From Sphingomonas prati (GTDB lineage: Bacteria; Pseudomonadota; Alphaproteobacteria; Sphingomonadales; Sphingomonadaceae), in assembly GCF_014643515.1 (NCBI RefSeq), contig NZ_BMJP01000001.1, positions 682,001 through 746,000 of the forward strand: a stretch of DNA of 64,000 nucleotides, in the 5' to 3' direction. Numbering within the stretch: position 1 is the stretch's first letter; every line of letters starts with the position of its first letter. Made by a program: the position numbers and the translations under genes. The notes beneath the pieces are model-generated. The model was not told the origin of the DNA. It searched no databases and was given only the letters and a program-made list of their open reading frames with translations. Positions 48,934 through 59,163 of this stretch are shown in pieces.

Positions 48934-50070
48934 TCAGGCTCCCTTGCGGACATATTGATGGGGTACGAACGGCATGGCCGTCACTTCCGCGGCAAAACGC
49001 TTGCCGCGCTGTTCGATGTCGATCTTGGACCCGGGGTTCGCCAGCACCGCGGGCACATACGCCATCGCGATCGAGCGTTGCAGCGAGGGCGAGAAGCCAC
49101 CGCTCGTCACGCGTCCCTCGACACCGTCGATCGCCTCCAGCACACGCGCGCCCTCACGCACCGGCTGCCGCCCTTCGACGAACAGCCCGACGCGCTTGAA
49201 CAGCGGCCCCGCCGCGCGCTCCGCCAGGATCGGCTCGGCCCCCAGGAACCCGCCCTCCTCACGCCGCCGCTTCGACAGCGCGAAACCCAGGTCGGCGGTC
49301 ACCGGCGACGTCTCGGGATCGAGGTCATGCCCGTACAGCGGCAACCCGGCCTCCAGACGCAGCGAGTCCCGCGCGCCCAGGCCGATCGGCTTCACTTCGG
49401 GTTCCTGACACAGCCGCTCGGCGAACGCTTCCGCGGCCTCGGCGGGCAGCGAGATCTCGCACCCGTCCTCGCCGGTATACCCCGACCGACTGATCCACAG
49501 CGGCACACCGTCCCAGTCGAACGCCCCCGCGGTCATGAACACGAGGCGCTCGACACCCGGCACGATCCGGGCCAGCGCCTCGACCGCCTTCGGCCCCTGC
49601 ACCGCGAGCAGCGCCTGCTCGTCCATATGGTTCAGCGTGATCTCGTCCTCGAGATTGTCGAGGATGTGCGCGATGTCGTCATATTTGGTGGCGCCGTTCA
49701 CGACCATATAATAGCCGTCCGCGCGCCGCGTCAGCATCAGGTCGTCCAGGATGCCGCCCGTCTCGTTCAGCAACAGCGAATAGCGCATCCGCCCTTCGCC
49801 CAGCGACGCGACATCGGCCGGCAGCATCTTCTCCAGCGCCTCGACCACACCGTCGCCGGACAGCAGCAGCTGACCCATATGGCTGACGTCGAACAGCCCG
49901 GCCGACGTCCGCGTCCACAGATGCTCGGCCATGATGCCGTCATACTGGATCGGCATGTGATAGCCCGCGAACGCCACCATCCGCGCGCCACGCGCCCGGT
50001 GCCAGGCGTCGAGCGGCAGCGTGCCGGTTTCGATATCGTCCATTTCGGGATCGGATGTGGGGTCGCTCAT
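48934..50070 (-). CDS. gcvT: aminomethyltransferase (T-protein)
   Basis: T-protein (378 aa) releases ammonia from H-protein and passes the methylene to tetrahydrofolate. Blocks: [50 protein letters not shown] and [21 protein letters not shown]. The ATG at 50070 has a CAGGAG site 8 nt before it. It is the first gene after the tandem glycine riboswitch. The gcvPA/gcvPB split and order T-H-PA-PB are the usual layout. Confidence 0.95.
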   Translation of the reverse strand: MSDPTSDPEMDDIETGTLPLDAWHRARGARMVAFAGYHMPIQYDGIMAEHLWTRTSAGLFDVSHMGQLLLSGDGVVEALEKMLPADVASLGEGRMRYSLLLNETGGILDDLMLTRRADGYYMVVNGATKYDDIAHILDNLEDEITLNHMDEQALLAVQGPKAVEALARIVPGVERLVFMTAGAFDWDGVPLWISRSGYTGEDGCEISLPAEAAEAFAERLCQEPEVKPIGLGARDSLRLEAGLPLYGHDLDPETSPVTADLGFALSKRRREEGGFLGAEPILAERAAGPLFKRVGLFVEGRQPVREGARVLEAIDGVEGRVTSGGFSPSLQRSIAMAYVPAVLANPGSKIDIEQRGKRFAAEVTAMPFVPHQYVRKGA

Positions 50071-50130
50071 ACTAAGGCTCCTGGCAGGACGACGACGCGC
50101 GGCGGGCATCACTGCCCACACCCGTCGCCC

Positions 50131-50328
50131 CCTCTGTCACGGAACCTGAGAGCTTTCGTCATGGCCTCATGCGGCCAGGACTTACCCCTTCGGCGGCCCC
50201 CCGCCGGGGCGAGGAACTCTTTCCAGAGTGCTGAGGATATGTCCGCGCGGTCCCGTATGCCTGAGAGATTCCGGGGCGGTTGCTCCTTCGGCGGCGGCCC
50301 GGTTTCCCGACCCGCACTCTCCCGCGCG
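50131..50328 (-). promoter_or_regulatory. tandem glycine riboswitch
   Basis: Two aptamers in a row on the minus strand, each carrying the CTCTCAGG core of the glycine fold (complement at 50260-50267 and 50145-50152, 115 bp apart), with paired flanks such as GGGAGAGTGCGG near 50320 and GCACTCTGGAAAGAG near 50235. The element ends about 60 nt before the gcvT ATG. Tandem glycine riboswitches usually turn gcv genes on when glycine is plentiful. The boundaries are approximate. Confidence 0.9.
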
Positions 50329-50461
50329 GCCATCCGGAGTCGCCCCCGGCCAGCCCCATCGGATTGGCCCGGCTTGGGGGTCGCTGTCAACGATCATGAA
50401 GCGGCTCGAACGATCATCAAGCGGCTTGCCGACTCACCGCCCGCGCCGCAAAGACACCCGG

Positions 50462-51943
50462 ATGACCGTTACCATCGACATGGGCACCGGTGCCGGCGGC
50501 GCCCCGGCGCTGATGGAGCTGGAGGAACTGCTCGCCACCCGCCTGCTGGTGCAGGGGAACAGCGGCTCCGGCAAATCGCACCTCCTGCGCCGCCTGCTCG
50601 AAGGCGCCGCCCCCTGGGTGCAGCAGATCGTCGTCGATCCGGAGGGCGATTTCGTCACGCTGTCCGACCGCTACGGCCATTCGGTGGTCGAGGGCGCGGA
50701 CTATAGCGAGGCCGAGATCCGCCGCATCGCCGCGCGCATCCGCGAACACCGCGTCTCCGCCGTGCTCAGCCTCGAAGGGCTTGATGCCGAGGCCCAGATG
50801 CGCTGCGCTGCGGCGTTCCTGATGGCGCTGTTCGATGCACCCCGCGACCATTGGTATCCCGCGCTGGTGGTGGTCGACGAGGCACAGCTGTTCGCCCCCG
50901 CGGTGGCGGGCGAGGTCGCCGACGACGCCCGCCGCGCCTCGCTCGGCGCCATGACCAACCTCATGTGCCGCGGCCGCAAGCGCGGCCTCGCCGGCGTCAT
51001 CGCGACGCAGCGGCTGGCGAAACTCGCCAAGAACGTCGCGGCCGAGGCGTCGAACTTCCTCATGGGCCGCACCTTTCTCGACATCGACATGGCGCGCGCC
51101 GCCGACCTGCTCGGCATGGAACGCCGCCAGGCCGAACAGATCCGCGACCTCGAACGTGGGCAGTTCCTTGCGCTCGGCCCGGCGCTCTGCCGCCGCCCGC
51201 TGTCGATCCGCATCGGCCCGGTCGAAACCTCCGCCCGCACCTCCAGCCCCAAACTGCTCGACATGCCCGCCGCCCCGACCGGCGAGGACGCGCAGATGCT
51301 GCTGTTCGCCGCCGCCCCCGTCGAACCGCGCCCTGCCACGCCCGCACCGCCGCCACCCCCGCCCGCATCGGCCGACGACCTGATCCGGGAAATCGCCCGC
51401 CCGCTGCCGATGTCCTCGCTGCTCGACCGCCCACAGGTCAGCGGTGCCGAGCGCGAGAAGATCATCTCGACCGTGCTGGGCGAGATCGTCGCCGAACCGG
51501 ACAGCGCCTACCGCTCGCCCGCGGTGCTGTTCCAGGACTTCGGGGTGCGCTGCCGGATGCATGGCCTCGCCGACACCGGCCACGACCTCGCCCGCTTCCG
51601 CAGCCGCCTGTCGATGGCGCGCGCGGGCCTGACCGGCGGGATCGCCGACGACGCGCGCTTCGCCCCCGCCGCCGAAATCGCCCGGGGGCTGGAGGAAGGC
51701 ATGCAGGGCATCTACCTGCTCCTCGCTCGCGCCGCGCTCGACGGCGCGCCCTGCCCCGACGATGCGGAGATTGCCGCGGTCTACGGCACCCACTCGCTCG
51801 GCCGCGTCCGCCGCCTGCTCGCCTATCTCCAGACGCAGGGTCTGCTCGCCATCCACACCGACATGCGCGGCGATCGCCGCATCGGCCTCCCCGCCCTCGG
51901 CTGGATCACCGCCGCCGCCGCCCCGACCACGACAGGCGAATAA
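50462..51943 (+). CDS. HerA-like ATP-binding protein (DUF87 type)
   Basis: A 493-aa P-loop ATPase of the HerA/FtsK-like superfamily. Walker A is GNSGSGKSHLL (residues 32-42), Walker B is ALVVVDEAQLF (134-144), and GVIATQRLAKL with NFLMGRTF fits the sensor/arginine-finger region. The C-terminal third (after a Pro-rich linker at about 282-305) is helical and possibly DNA-binding. No NurA-type nuclease or other partner is adjacent, so it is an orphan whose role (DNA end processing, defence or packaging) is open. The start ATG at 50462 is 240 bp upstream of nothing but riboswitch DNA on the other strand. Confidence 0.82.
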   Translation: MTVTIDMGTGAGGAPALMELEELLATRLLVQGNSGSGKSHLLRRLLEGAAPWVQQIVVDPEGDFVTLSDRYGHSVVEGADYSEAEIRRIAARIREHRVSAVLSLEGLDAEAQMRCAAAFLMALFDAPRDHWYPALVVVDEAQLFAPAVAGEVADDARRASLGAMTNLMCRGRKRGLAGVIATQRLAKLAKNVAAEASNFLMGRTFLDIDMARAADLLGMERRQAEQIRDLERGQFLALGPALCRRPLSIRIGPVETSARTSSPKLLDMPAAPTGEDAQMLLFAAAPVEPRPATPAPPPPPPASADDLIREIARPLPMSSLLDRPQVSGAEREKIISTVLGEIVAEPDSAYRSPAVLFQDFGVRCRMHGLADTGHDLARFRSRLSMARAGLTGGIADDARFAPAAEIARGLEEGMQGIYLLLARAALDGAPCPDDAEIAAVYGTHSLGRVRRLLAYLQTQGLLAIHTDMRGDRRIGLPALGWITAAAAPTTTGE

Positions 51944-51954
51944 CCCGGTGAACA

Positions 51955-51980
51955 GTTCCCCGGCGAAGGCCGGGGCCTAG
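51955..51980. repeat. CCCCGGC-type dispersed repeat, single copy
   Basis: GTTCCCCGGCGAAGGCCGGG then GCCTAG, 12 bp after the HerA-like stop; the same unit occurs at 9828 and 44203. It can form a short hairpin. Confidence 0.65.
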
Positions 51981-52055
51981 GTGAAATCTCACCCCCCTTT
52001 ACGCAAACGTAAACGTCACTTGCCTCCCGCCCGCGTTCCGATATCGTCCGTCCCC

Positions 52056-53027
52056 ATGAGCCTCCCCCCTCTCTTCGACCGCCTCCGCCTGCCGGTGATC
52101 GCCTCGCCGCTGTTCATCATCTCGACGCCCGACCTGGTGATCGCGCAGTGCAAGGCCGGCATCGTCGGCTCCTTCCCGGCGCTCAACGCCCGCCCCGCCG
52201 GCGTGCTCGACGAATGGCTCGCCCGCATCACCGAAGAACTGGCGCAGCACGACCGCGACCACCCCGACAGCCCCGCCGCGCCGTTCGCGGTCAACCAGAT
52301 CGTCCACCGCTCGAACGACCGGCTGGAGACCGACCTCATGGTCTGCGCCAAGTGGAAGGTACCGATCGTCATCACCTCGCTCGGCGCGCGGGTGGACCTG
52401 AACGACGCGGTCCATAGCTGGGGCGGCATTACCCTGCACGACGTCATCGACGACCGTTTCGCCCGCAAGGCGGTGGAAAAGGGCGCCGACGGCCTGATCG
52501 CGGTCGCGGCCGGCGCGGGCGGCCATGCCGGCACGCTCTCACCTTTCGCACTGGTCCGCGAGATCCGCGACTGGTTCGACGGCCCGCTCATCCTGTCCGG
52601 CGCGATCGCCAACGGCGCGTCGGTCCTGGCCGCGCAGGCGATGGGCGCCGACCTCGCCTATATCGGCTCGCTCTTCATCGCCGCGACCGAGGCCAACGCC
52701 GACGCCGCCTACAAGCAGGGCATCGTCGACGGCCGCGCTGCCGACATCGTCTATTCCAACCTCTTCACCGGCGTGCACGGCAACTATCTGCGGGGGTCGA
52801 TCGTCGCCGCCGGCCTGGACCCCGACGCGTTGCCGGAAGGCGACCTCAAGACCATGGATTTCGGCACCGGCGCCGGCAAGACCAAGGCCTGGCGCGACAT
52901 CTGGGGATCGGGTCAGGGCATCGGCGCTGTCCACGCCGTCGAACCCACTGCCGACATGGTCGCCCGCCTTACCGGAGAATATGCGAATGCGATCGCGGCC
53001 CTGCGGACGCGTGCCGGACTGGGCTAA
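52056..53027 (+). CDS. nitronate monooxygenase family protein
   Basis: A 323-aa FMN TIM-barrel of the nitronate monooxygenase (2-nitropropane dioxygenase) family. Family signs: LRLPVIASPLFIISTPDLV at the N-terminus, GADGLIAVAAGAGGHAGTLSP (FMN phosphate region with the conserved His-Ala-Gly), LSGAIANGASVLAAQAMGADLAYIG, and SIVAAGLDPD near the end. It oxidises alkyl nitronates such as propionate-3-nitronate, or may act as an NADH:quinone reductase. Start 52056 is chosen; an earlier in-frame ATG adds an unlike 25-residue leader. Confidence 0.9.
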   Translation: MSLPPLFDRLRLPVIASPLFIISTPDLVIAQCKAGIVGSFPALNARPAGVLDEWLARITEELAQHDRDHPDSPAAPFAVNQIVHRSNDRLETDLMVCAKWKVPIVITSLGARVDLNDAVHSWGGITLHDVIDDRFARKAVEKGADGLIAVAAGAGGHAGTLSPFALVREIRDWFDGPLILSGAIANGASVLAAQAMGADLAYIGSLFIAATEANADAAYKQGIVDGRAADIVYSNLFTGVHGNYLRGSIVAAGLDPDALPEGDLKTMDFGTGAGKTKAWRDIWGSGQGIGAVHAVEPTADMVARLTGEYANAIAALRTRAGLG

Positions 53028-53054
53028 GCCCGCGCCAACCGGCGGAGCATCTCC

Positions 53055-53552
53055 CTACCAGGTCCCCTCAAGCCGCCGCATCAGCGTCCGCACCGGGCCA
53101 TCCGACACGCCCGTATCCGTCTCGCCGAGCACCATGCCGGCTTCCAGCCGCCGCACTCGATCGTGGAGGTCGCGGCTCGCCCCGACCAACTGCTGCGCCG
53201 TCACCGGCAGCGTTGCGATCGTCTCCGCATCACTCACGACGGCCTCACCCAATGGCCGATGCGGCAGGCTCCGCCCCTCCCGCGCGCCCTCCACGCGCCG
53301 CGTCATCAGCCACGCCACGACATGCATCAGCCGTGTCGTCACCTTGAGCGATTCGCATGAAAACCCGACCCGCTCGCTCGGCGACAAGCGATCACGCTCC
53401 AGCCGGCCCGGCCCATCAAAATAACCCCGCGCCTCGTCCGCCAGCAGCAATGCCTCGGTATGAAGTGTATCGATCAGTCGCCCCGTCAGACCATATCGGC
53501 CATCGTCGTCCAACACCGTTCCCCCGCTAAGCCGCTGGATTCCCGATGCCAT
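53055..53552 (-). CDS. rcdA: RcdA-family (DUF1465) protein
   Basis: A 165-aa helical protein of the DUF1465/RcdA family. In Caulobacter RcdA helps ClpXP destroy the cell-cycle regulator CtrA. The helical blocks are TGRLIDTLHTEALLLADEARGYF, LSPSERVGFSCESLKVTTRLMHVVAWLM and PLGEAVVSDAETIATLP, with a disordered C-terminus. Together with ccrM and the PopZ-like gene it indicates that cell-cycle circuitry of the alphaproteobacterial type is present. Confidence 0.9.
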   Translation of the reverse strand: MASGIQRLSGGTVLDDDGRYGLTGRLIDTLHTEALLLADEARGYFDGPGRLERDRLSPSERVGFSCESLKVTTRLMHVVAWLMTRRVEGAREGRSLPHRPLGEAVVSDAETIATLPVTAQQLVGASRDLHDRVRRLEAGMVLGETDTGVSDGPVRTLMRRLEGTW

Positions 53553-53636
53553 TTCGATAGCGGATCACAACCGTCAAAGCGATCAAGCTGCACGTCGCGC
53601 GACGAACGCGCGCGGCGGACGACCCGAGTGGACTAA

Positions 53637-53828
53637 TCAGGCGATAATATCGGGGATCAACATATCCTCCGCCTGCGCAATTTCGTCGCGCAGTCGCAGC
53701 TTGCGACGCTTCAACCGGGCAAGCTGCAATTCGTCACGCACCGTCGCCGCGTTCAGCGCCGCAATGGCGTCGTCCAGGTCGCGATGCGCCACCCGCATCT
53801 GCTCGATCCGTCGCGACAGTTCATCCAT
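53637..53828 (-). CDS. small DUF465/YdcH-type protein, copy 1
   Basis: A 63-aa helical coiled-coil protein: MDELSRRIEQMRVAHRDLDD, then a turn and ARLKRRKLRLRDEIAQAED, matching the YdcH/DUF465 pattern (H-x-LDD near 16-20 and LKRRKLxLKDEI). Its function is unknown. It is divergent from a second YdcH-type gene at 54030, with which it could pair. Confidence 0.85.
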   Translation of the reverse strand: MDELSRRIEQMRVAHRDLDDAIAALNAATVRDELQLARLKRRKLRLRDEIAQAEDMLIPDIIA

Positions 53829-54029
53829 GCCGAAACATTCCCTTCAAGCCGGATCCATCCATTGGATAGGGACGAAACGGCCGCCGCTCAAGCCGGACGG
53901 ACGGCCGCGATCGACTGGTCCCGCCCGCACCCGCATCCCGTCGAAATTCGCGCAGAGGGGGGCCTGACAGACGCGGCAATCGATGCTCTACTGGTCGCTT
54001 CCGAAGCCTTTGGACAGGAGACTTTCTCA

Positions 54030-54185
54030 GTGGAGACAGGACATTCCTCGGCGTTGATCGCCAAGCACGCGGGGCTCGAATCCCGCATTCACGCCGAACA
54101 GGTCCGCCCCGCGCCGGACGAAACACTGCTCGCCAAGCTAAAGAAGCAGAAGCTGCGCATCAAGGAAGCGCTGTCCGGCGAATGA
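54030..54185 (+). CDS. small DUF465/YdcH-type protein, copy 2
   Basis: A 51-aa helical protein starting at a GTG with an AGGAG site upstream (V/METGHSSALIAKHAGLESRI then LLAKLKKQKLRIKEALSGE). The C-terminal LxKLKKQKLxIKE pattern is the YdcH motif. A longer frame begins near 53784 but its extra part is unlike the family. It converges with dksA. Confidence 0.75.
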   Translation: METGHSSALIAKHAGLESRIHAEQVRPAPDETLLAKLKKQKLRIKEALSGE

Positions 54186-54236
54186 GCAACAGGCGTGCGT
54201 CGACCGACCGATGATCGGACGGCGCTCGCCCCCGCT

Positions 54237-54698
54237 TCATTCCTCGCGCGACACCTTCTCGTTCCGCTCGTGCCGTTCCTGCGCCTCGACCGTCATCGTG
54301 GCGATCGGCCTGGCTTCCAGCCGCGCGAGTGAGATCGGCTCGCCGGTCACGTCGCAATAACCATATTCGCCCGCATCGATCCGGCGCAGTGCCGCTTCGA
54401 TCTTCGAAATCAGCTTCCGCTGCCGGTCGCGCGTCCGCAGTTCGATCGACCAGTCGGTCTCGCTCGACGCGCGGTCGGTCGAGTCCGCCTCCCGCAACGT
54501 GTCAGTCTGCAATTGCGCGAGCGTCCCCTGCGATTCGCGCAGGATAGCATCCTTCCAGTCGAGCAGCTTGCGCCGGAAATAGCGCTGCTGCGCGGGATTC
54601 ATGAACTCTTCGTCCGGGGACGGCCGGTAGCCGGGACGGATATCGTCCTGGTCCAGTTCCGGCGCGTCCGTCGCCTCTGTTGCCGCCGTCGCCATCAT
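54237..54698 (-). CDS. dksA: DksA-like RNA polymerase-binding factor
   Basis: DksA (153 aa) enters the RNA polymerase secondary channel and, with ppGpp, resets transcription during starvation. The coiled-coil tip is DSTDRASSETDW with the essential Asp pair, and the C-terminal block RLEARPIATMTVEAQERHE is typical of alphaproteobacterial DksA. Of four zinc cysteines in the E. coli protein only one is kept (EYGYCDVTGE), so it is probably zinc-free. The start MMATAATEATD (54698) is used. Confidence 0.93.
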   Translation of the reverse strand: MMATAATEATDAPELDQDDIRPGYRPSPDEEFMNPAQQRYFRRKLLDWKDAILRESQGTLAQLQTDTLREADSTDRASSETDWSIELRTRDRQRKLISKIEAALRRIDAGEYGYCDVTGEPISLARLEARPIATMTVEAQERHERNEKVSREE

Positions 54699-55113
54699 GG
54701 TTACCGCTCTCCCTGGGTAGGCACGACCCGATGACCGGCCACACGTCCGGGCGGGCCTATATCGCCCGTCGCAGGCCGGCACAAGGAGACGGCGACCACG
54801 GCGACGTGCGCTAAATCCGCCGGATGTCAGCGATTTGTCGGTTCCGGCAGGGAGCGACACCCACCGATTCGATTCGTCGGGAGTGATTACGTAATTGGGT
54901 TTCACGCGCGGCTTTTCTCATCCCGATGTGGGACACGATTGGCCGGCGCCGACGGCGATACGAATAATCGCCCTTTTCCGAATATGAAAACAAGGTTAAC
55001 AAGTTTGCCATTAGTAAAATTTTGTCCATTGCGTCGTACATAACATTAGGGCGTTTCGGATTTCGGTGCATCGCAGCGGTCCGGACGGTGGACGAGAACA
55101 GAAAGACACGAAG
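54699..55113. promoter_or_regulatory. intergenic region, AT-richer than surroundings
   Basis: About 415 bp between the divergent dksA and the repeat-protein gene. The part from 54950 to 55080 is clearly AT-richer than the window average (e.g. AAGGTTAACAAGTTTGCC, TACATAACATTAGG), which is unusual here and probably holds the promoter of the downstream gene. I could not identify a clear -35/-10 pair. Confidence 0.5.
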
Positions 55114-56022
55114 ATGTCGGTAAAGATGGCCCTTGCTAAACTCTGTGCCTGCGCATGCGGCGGCGCGGTGATCGGTGGCGGTGCGGTGCATGTGGCCGAG
55201 CGTCCGGCACGCGTCCATTACGCCAAGGCAAAATATGCCAAGCGCCCCGCCGTTCGCCAGGCCAGCTACGTCCGCCCCGCGCGCGTCCGCCGCACGGTGA
55301 CGACGTCCACCTGCGCGCCGGGTACGACGACGGTCGTCGCCACGCCCGCCGCGGCCCCCGCGGTCGCCTATGCCGATCCGCCAATCTTCGCGGGCGGCGG
55401 CGCCGGTCCGGTTTCGGGCGCGGGTGGCTTCCCGGTCGTTGTGGGCGGCTCCAGCGGCTTCGGTGGCGGCGGGTTCTTCGGCGGCTTCTTCGGTGGCGGA
55501 TCCGGTGGTGGCAGCAGCAGCGGCAGCTACACCATCTCGTCGACGACCAGCTCGTCGAACGGCGTCTCGACCACGTCCGGCGGCAATGTAAGCTCGACCT
55601 CGGGTGGTGACGTCGGCACGTCGACCTCAACCGGCGGCGCGACCTCCACGTCGACCTCGACGGGTGGTATGACGTCGACCTCGACTTCCACCGGCGGAGT
55701 GACGTCTACGTCCACCTCGACAGGCGGCCCCACCATCGTCGACGTGAACAACAGCAACACGAACACGAACACTCAGACCAACAACCAGAATCAGTCTCAG
55801 AACCAAAACCAGTCCCAGAACCAGAACCAGAATCAGTCGCAAAACCAGACTCAGTCGACGACGACGTCCGGCGGTGGGTCGACACCGACTGATCCGACAA
55901 CGCCGACCAACCCCACCGATCCAACCCCGGTGCCCGCACCGCCCATGGTCCTGCTGTTCGGCGCTGCCGCGGCAGCCCTGGTCGCTCGCCGCCAGATCGG
56001 GAAGCGCAAAGCAACCGTTTGA
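55114..56022 (+). CDS. secreted low-complexity repeat protein with PEP-CTERM-like tail
   Basis: A 302-aa protein I cannot place in a family. An N-terminal hydrophobic stretch with cysteines (KLCACACGGAVIGGGAVH, residues 9-26) looks like an export signal. Then a Lys/Arg-rich part (30-60), a Gly/Phe-rich part (92-135), three perfect ten-residue repeats of TSTSTSTGG type (residues 176-205), an Asn/Gln-rich run with NQSQNQNQSQ units (224-248), and a Pro/Thr linker. The C-terminus VPAPPMVLLFGAAAAALVARR is Pro-X-Pro, hydrophobic helix, then Arg/Lys, as in PEP-CTERM-type sorting signals. The start is ATG 55114. Confidence 0.7.
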   Translation: MSVKMALAKLCACACGGAVIGGGAVHVAERPARVHYAKAKYAKRPAVRQASYVRPARVRRTVTTSTCAPGTTTVVATPAAAPAVAYADPPIFAGGGAGPVSGAGGFPVVVGGSSGFGGGGFFGGFFGGGSGGGSSSGSYTISSTTSSSNGVSTTSGGNVSSTSGGDVGTSTSTGGATSTSTSTGGMTSTSTSTGGVTSTSTSTGGPTIVDVNNSNTNTNTQTNNQNQSQNQNQSQNQNQNQSQNQTQSTTTSGGGSTPTDPTTPTNPTDPTPVPAPPMVLLFGAAAAALVARRQIGKRKATV

Positions 56023-56038
56023 TCCAATTGTTGGCGCA

Positions 56039-56078
56039 CGAAGAAGCCCTCCCGGATCGATCCGGGAGGGCTTCTTCG
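56039..56078. terminator. strong bidirectional terminator
   Basis: Forty bases form a perfect palindrome, CGAAGAAGCCCTCCCGGATC and its complement, 17 bp after the repeat-protein stop. Flanked by pyrimidine/purine runs, it can terminate both converging genes. Confidence 0.85.
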
Positions 56079-56147
56079 CGTTCAACGAATTTTATGATTA
56101 CGTTGTAGGACCGATCAGTTTCCTGACCGGCCCCAGGTTAAACTGGC

Positions 56148-56738
56148 TCAGTTGCCGGTCGTCGCCGCCGCCGCCGCTGGCGCGGCCTTCGCCGCGGCCG
56201 CATCAAGCTCTGCTGCGGTCATGCCGATCACTGGGCCGTTGGCGCCGGCTGCAAACGAACTGACGGGCAGTTTCACTTTGTTCTTGGTTGTCGCCACCGT
56301 CGCGAATTCCCCGTCGACGGACTCGATTTTGCCAACAGTTCCGCCGGAAGCATCCAGGACGGTCGTACCCGCCTTGATCTGAGCGCTCAGCTTGCCCTGC
56401 CGCTCGGCCGTGGCGCTGGATGCGGCGGACTCGACCTGCGACTTCGTCAGCGCGATGACCGGTCCGTTCGCGCCAGCCGCGAACGACGTGAGCGGAAGCC
56501 GAACCTCGACCGTGCCAGTCGACAAGACCGCGAGATCCCCCTCGATCGACTTGATCGTGCCGACGGTTCCCCCGGTCGTGTCCGTCACAGTCGCACCGGC
56601 CTTCACGGATGTCGCTGCCGAAGTCCCGGCCGGGGCCGTCGCAGTCGTCGTGCTGCCCGCAGCAGGTGCTGCTGTGGTCTGCGCCTGAGCGCCGGTCGCC
56701 AAAGTGGCCAGGCCGGCGAAAATGAGAATGGACTTCAT
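56148..56738 (-). CDS. exported protein with two PRC-barrel-like repeats
   Basis: A 196-aa exported protein, not assigned to a known gene. It has a signal peptide (residues 1-19, ending GAQA), an Ala/Thr-rich linker, and two copies of a ~60-aa unit: one from about 47-108 (GATVTDTTGGTVGTIKSI ... SFAAGANGPVIALTKSQ), the other from about 116-176 (GTTVLDASGGTVGKIESV ... SFAAGANGPVIGMTAAE). The V-x-D-x-x-GG-x-VG-x-I pattern resembles the PRC barrel. GGGAGA lies before the ATG. It converges with the repeat protein. Confidence 0.72.
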   Translation of the reverse strand: MKSILIFAGLATLATGAQAQTTAAPAAGSTTTATAPAGTSAATSVKAGATVTDTTGGTVGTIKSIEGDLAVLSTGTVEVRLPLTSFAAGANGPVIALTKSQVESAASSATAERQGKLSAQIKAGTTVLDASGGTVGKIESVDGEFATVATTKNKVKLPVSSFAAGANGPVIGMTAAELDAAAAKAAPAAAAATTGN

Positions 56739-58325
<1,587 letters not shown>

Positions 58326-58326
<1 letters not shown>

Positions 58327-59087
58327 TGCGCATCCTGCTCACCAACGACGACGGCATCGACGCGCGCGGACTGAAGGTCCTCGAAACCATCGCGCGGCGT
58401 TTCTCGGACGACATCACCGTCGTCGCCCCGTCGGAGGAGCAGTCCGGCGCCGGCCACTCGCTGACGCTCACCCGCCCGGTGCGGATCCGCAAGCATGGCG
58501 ACCGGCGCTATTCGGTAACCGGCACGCCGACCGACAGCGTGATGATCGCGCTGCTCGAACTGTCGCCGGACGGCAAGCCCGACCTGATCCTGTCCGGCGT
58601 CAACCGCGGCGCGAACCTGGGCGAGGACGTCACCTATTCCGGCACCGTGTCCGCCGCGATGGAGGGTGCGCTCGCCGGCGTCCGCTCGATCGCGCTGAGC
58701 CAGGTCTATGCCCGCGACGCGATGGGCGACAGCGTGCCGTTCGACGCCGCGATCGAATGGGGCGAACGCGTCCTGCGCCCGCTCATCGACCGCCCGTTCG
58801 TGCCGAACACCCTGATCAACGTGAACTTCCCCGCCCTCCCCGCCGATGCGGTCAAGGGCGTCCGCGTCGTGTCGCAGGGCGTGCGCGACTATGGCCGCGG
58901 CACCCTGGTCCGCGGCACCGACCCGCGCGGCTTCCCCTATTACTGGTTCGGCCTCGGCCCCACGGTCCACACCCCCGCCCACGCGACCGACCTCGAGGCG
59001 ATCGACGACGGCTACATCGCGGTCACCCCGCTCCACCTCGACCTCACCCACGGCCCCTCGATCGAGGCGCTGCGCAACCTCTACTGA
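58326..59087 (+). CDS. surE: 5'/3'-nucleotidase SurE
   Basis: SurE (253 aa) is a metal-dependent nucleotidase linked to stationary-phase survival. The metal site is ILLTNDDGIDARGL (Asp8/Asp9), with PSEEQSGAGHSLTL, LSGVNRGANLGEDVTYSGTVSAAMEG and NFPALP blocks intact. It is coupled to serS by TGATG. Downstream is the NlpD-like gene, as in the E. coli surE-pcm-nlpD order. Confidence 0.96.
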
Positions 59088-59163
59088 CAGTCTGCTCGGT
59101 GGAATGGACAGCCACCCAACCCCAAAGAGTTGCGCCCTGACCCACTTCGGTTAGGACTGCCGC

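Noticed and set aside
54985-55020. Possible CtrA box (GTTAAC near 54996)
   Set aside because: The TTAA-N7-TTAA layout is not satisfied; only one half-site is present.
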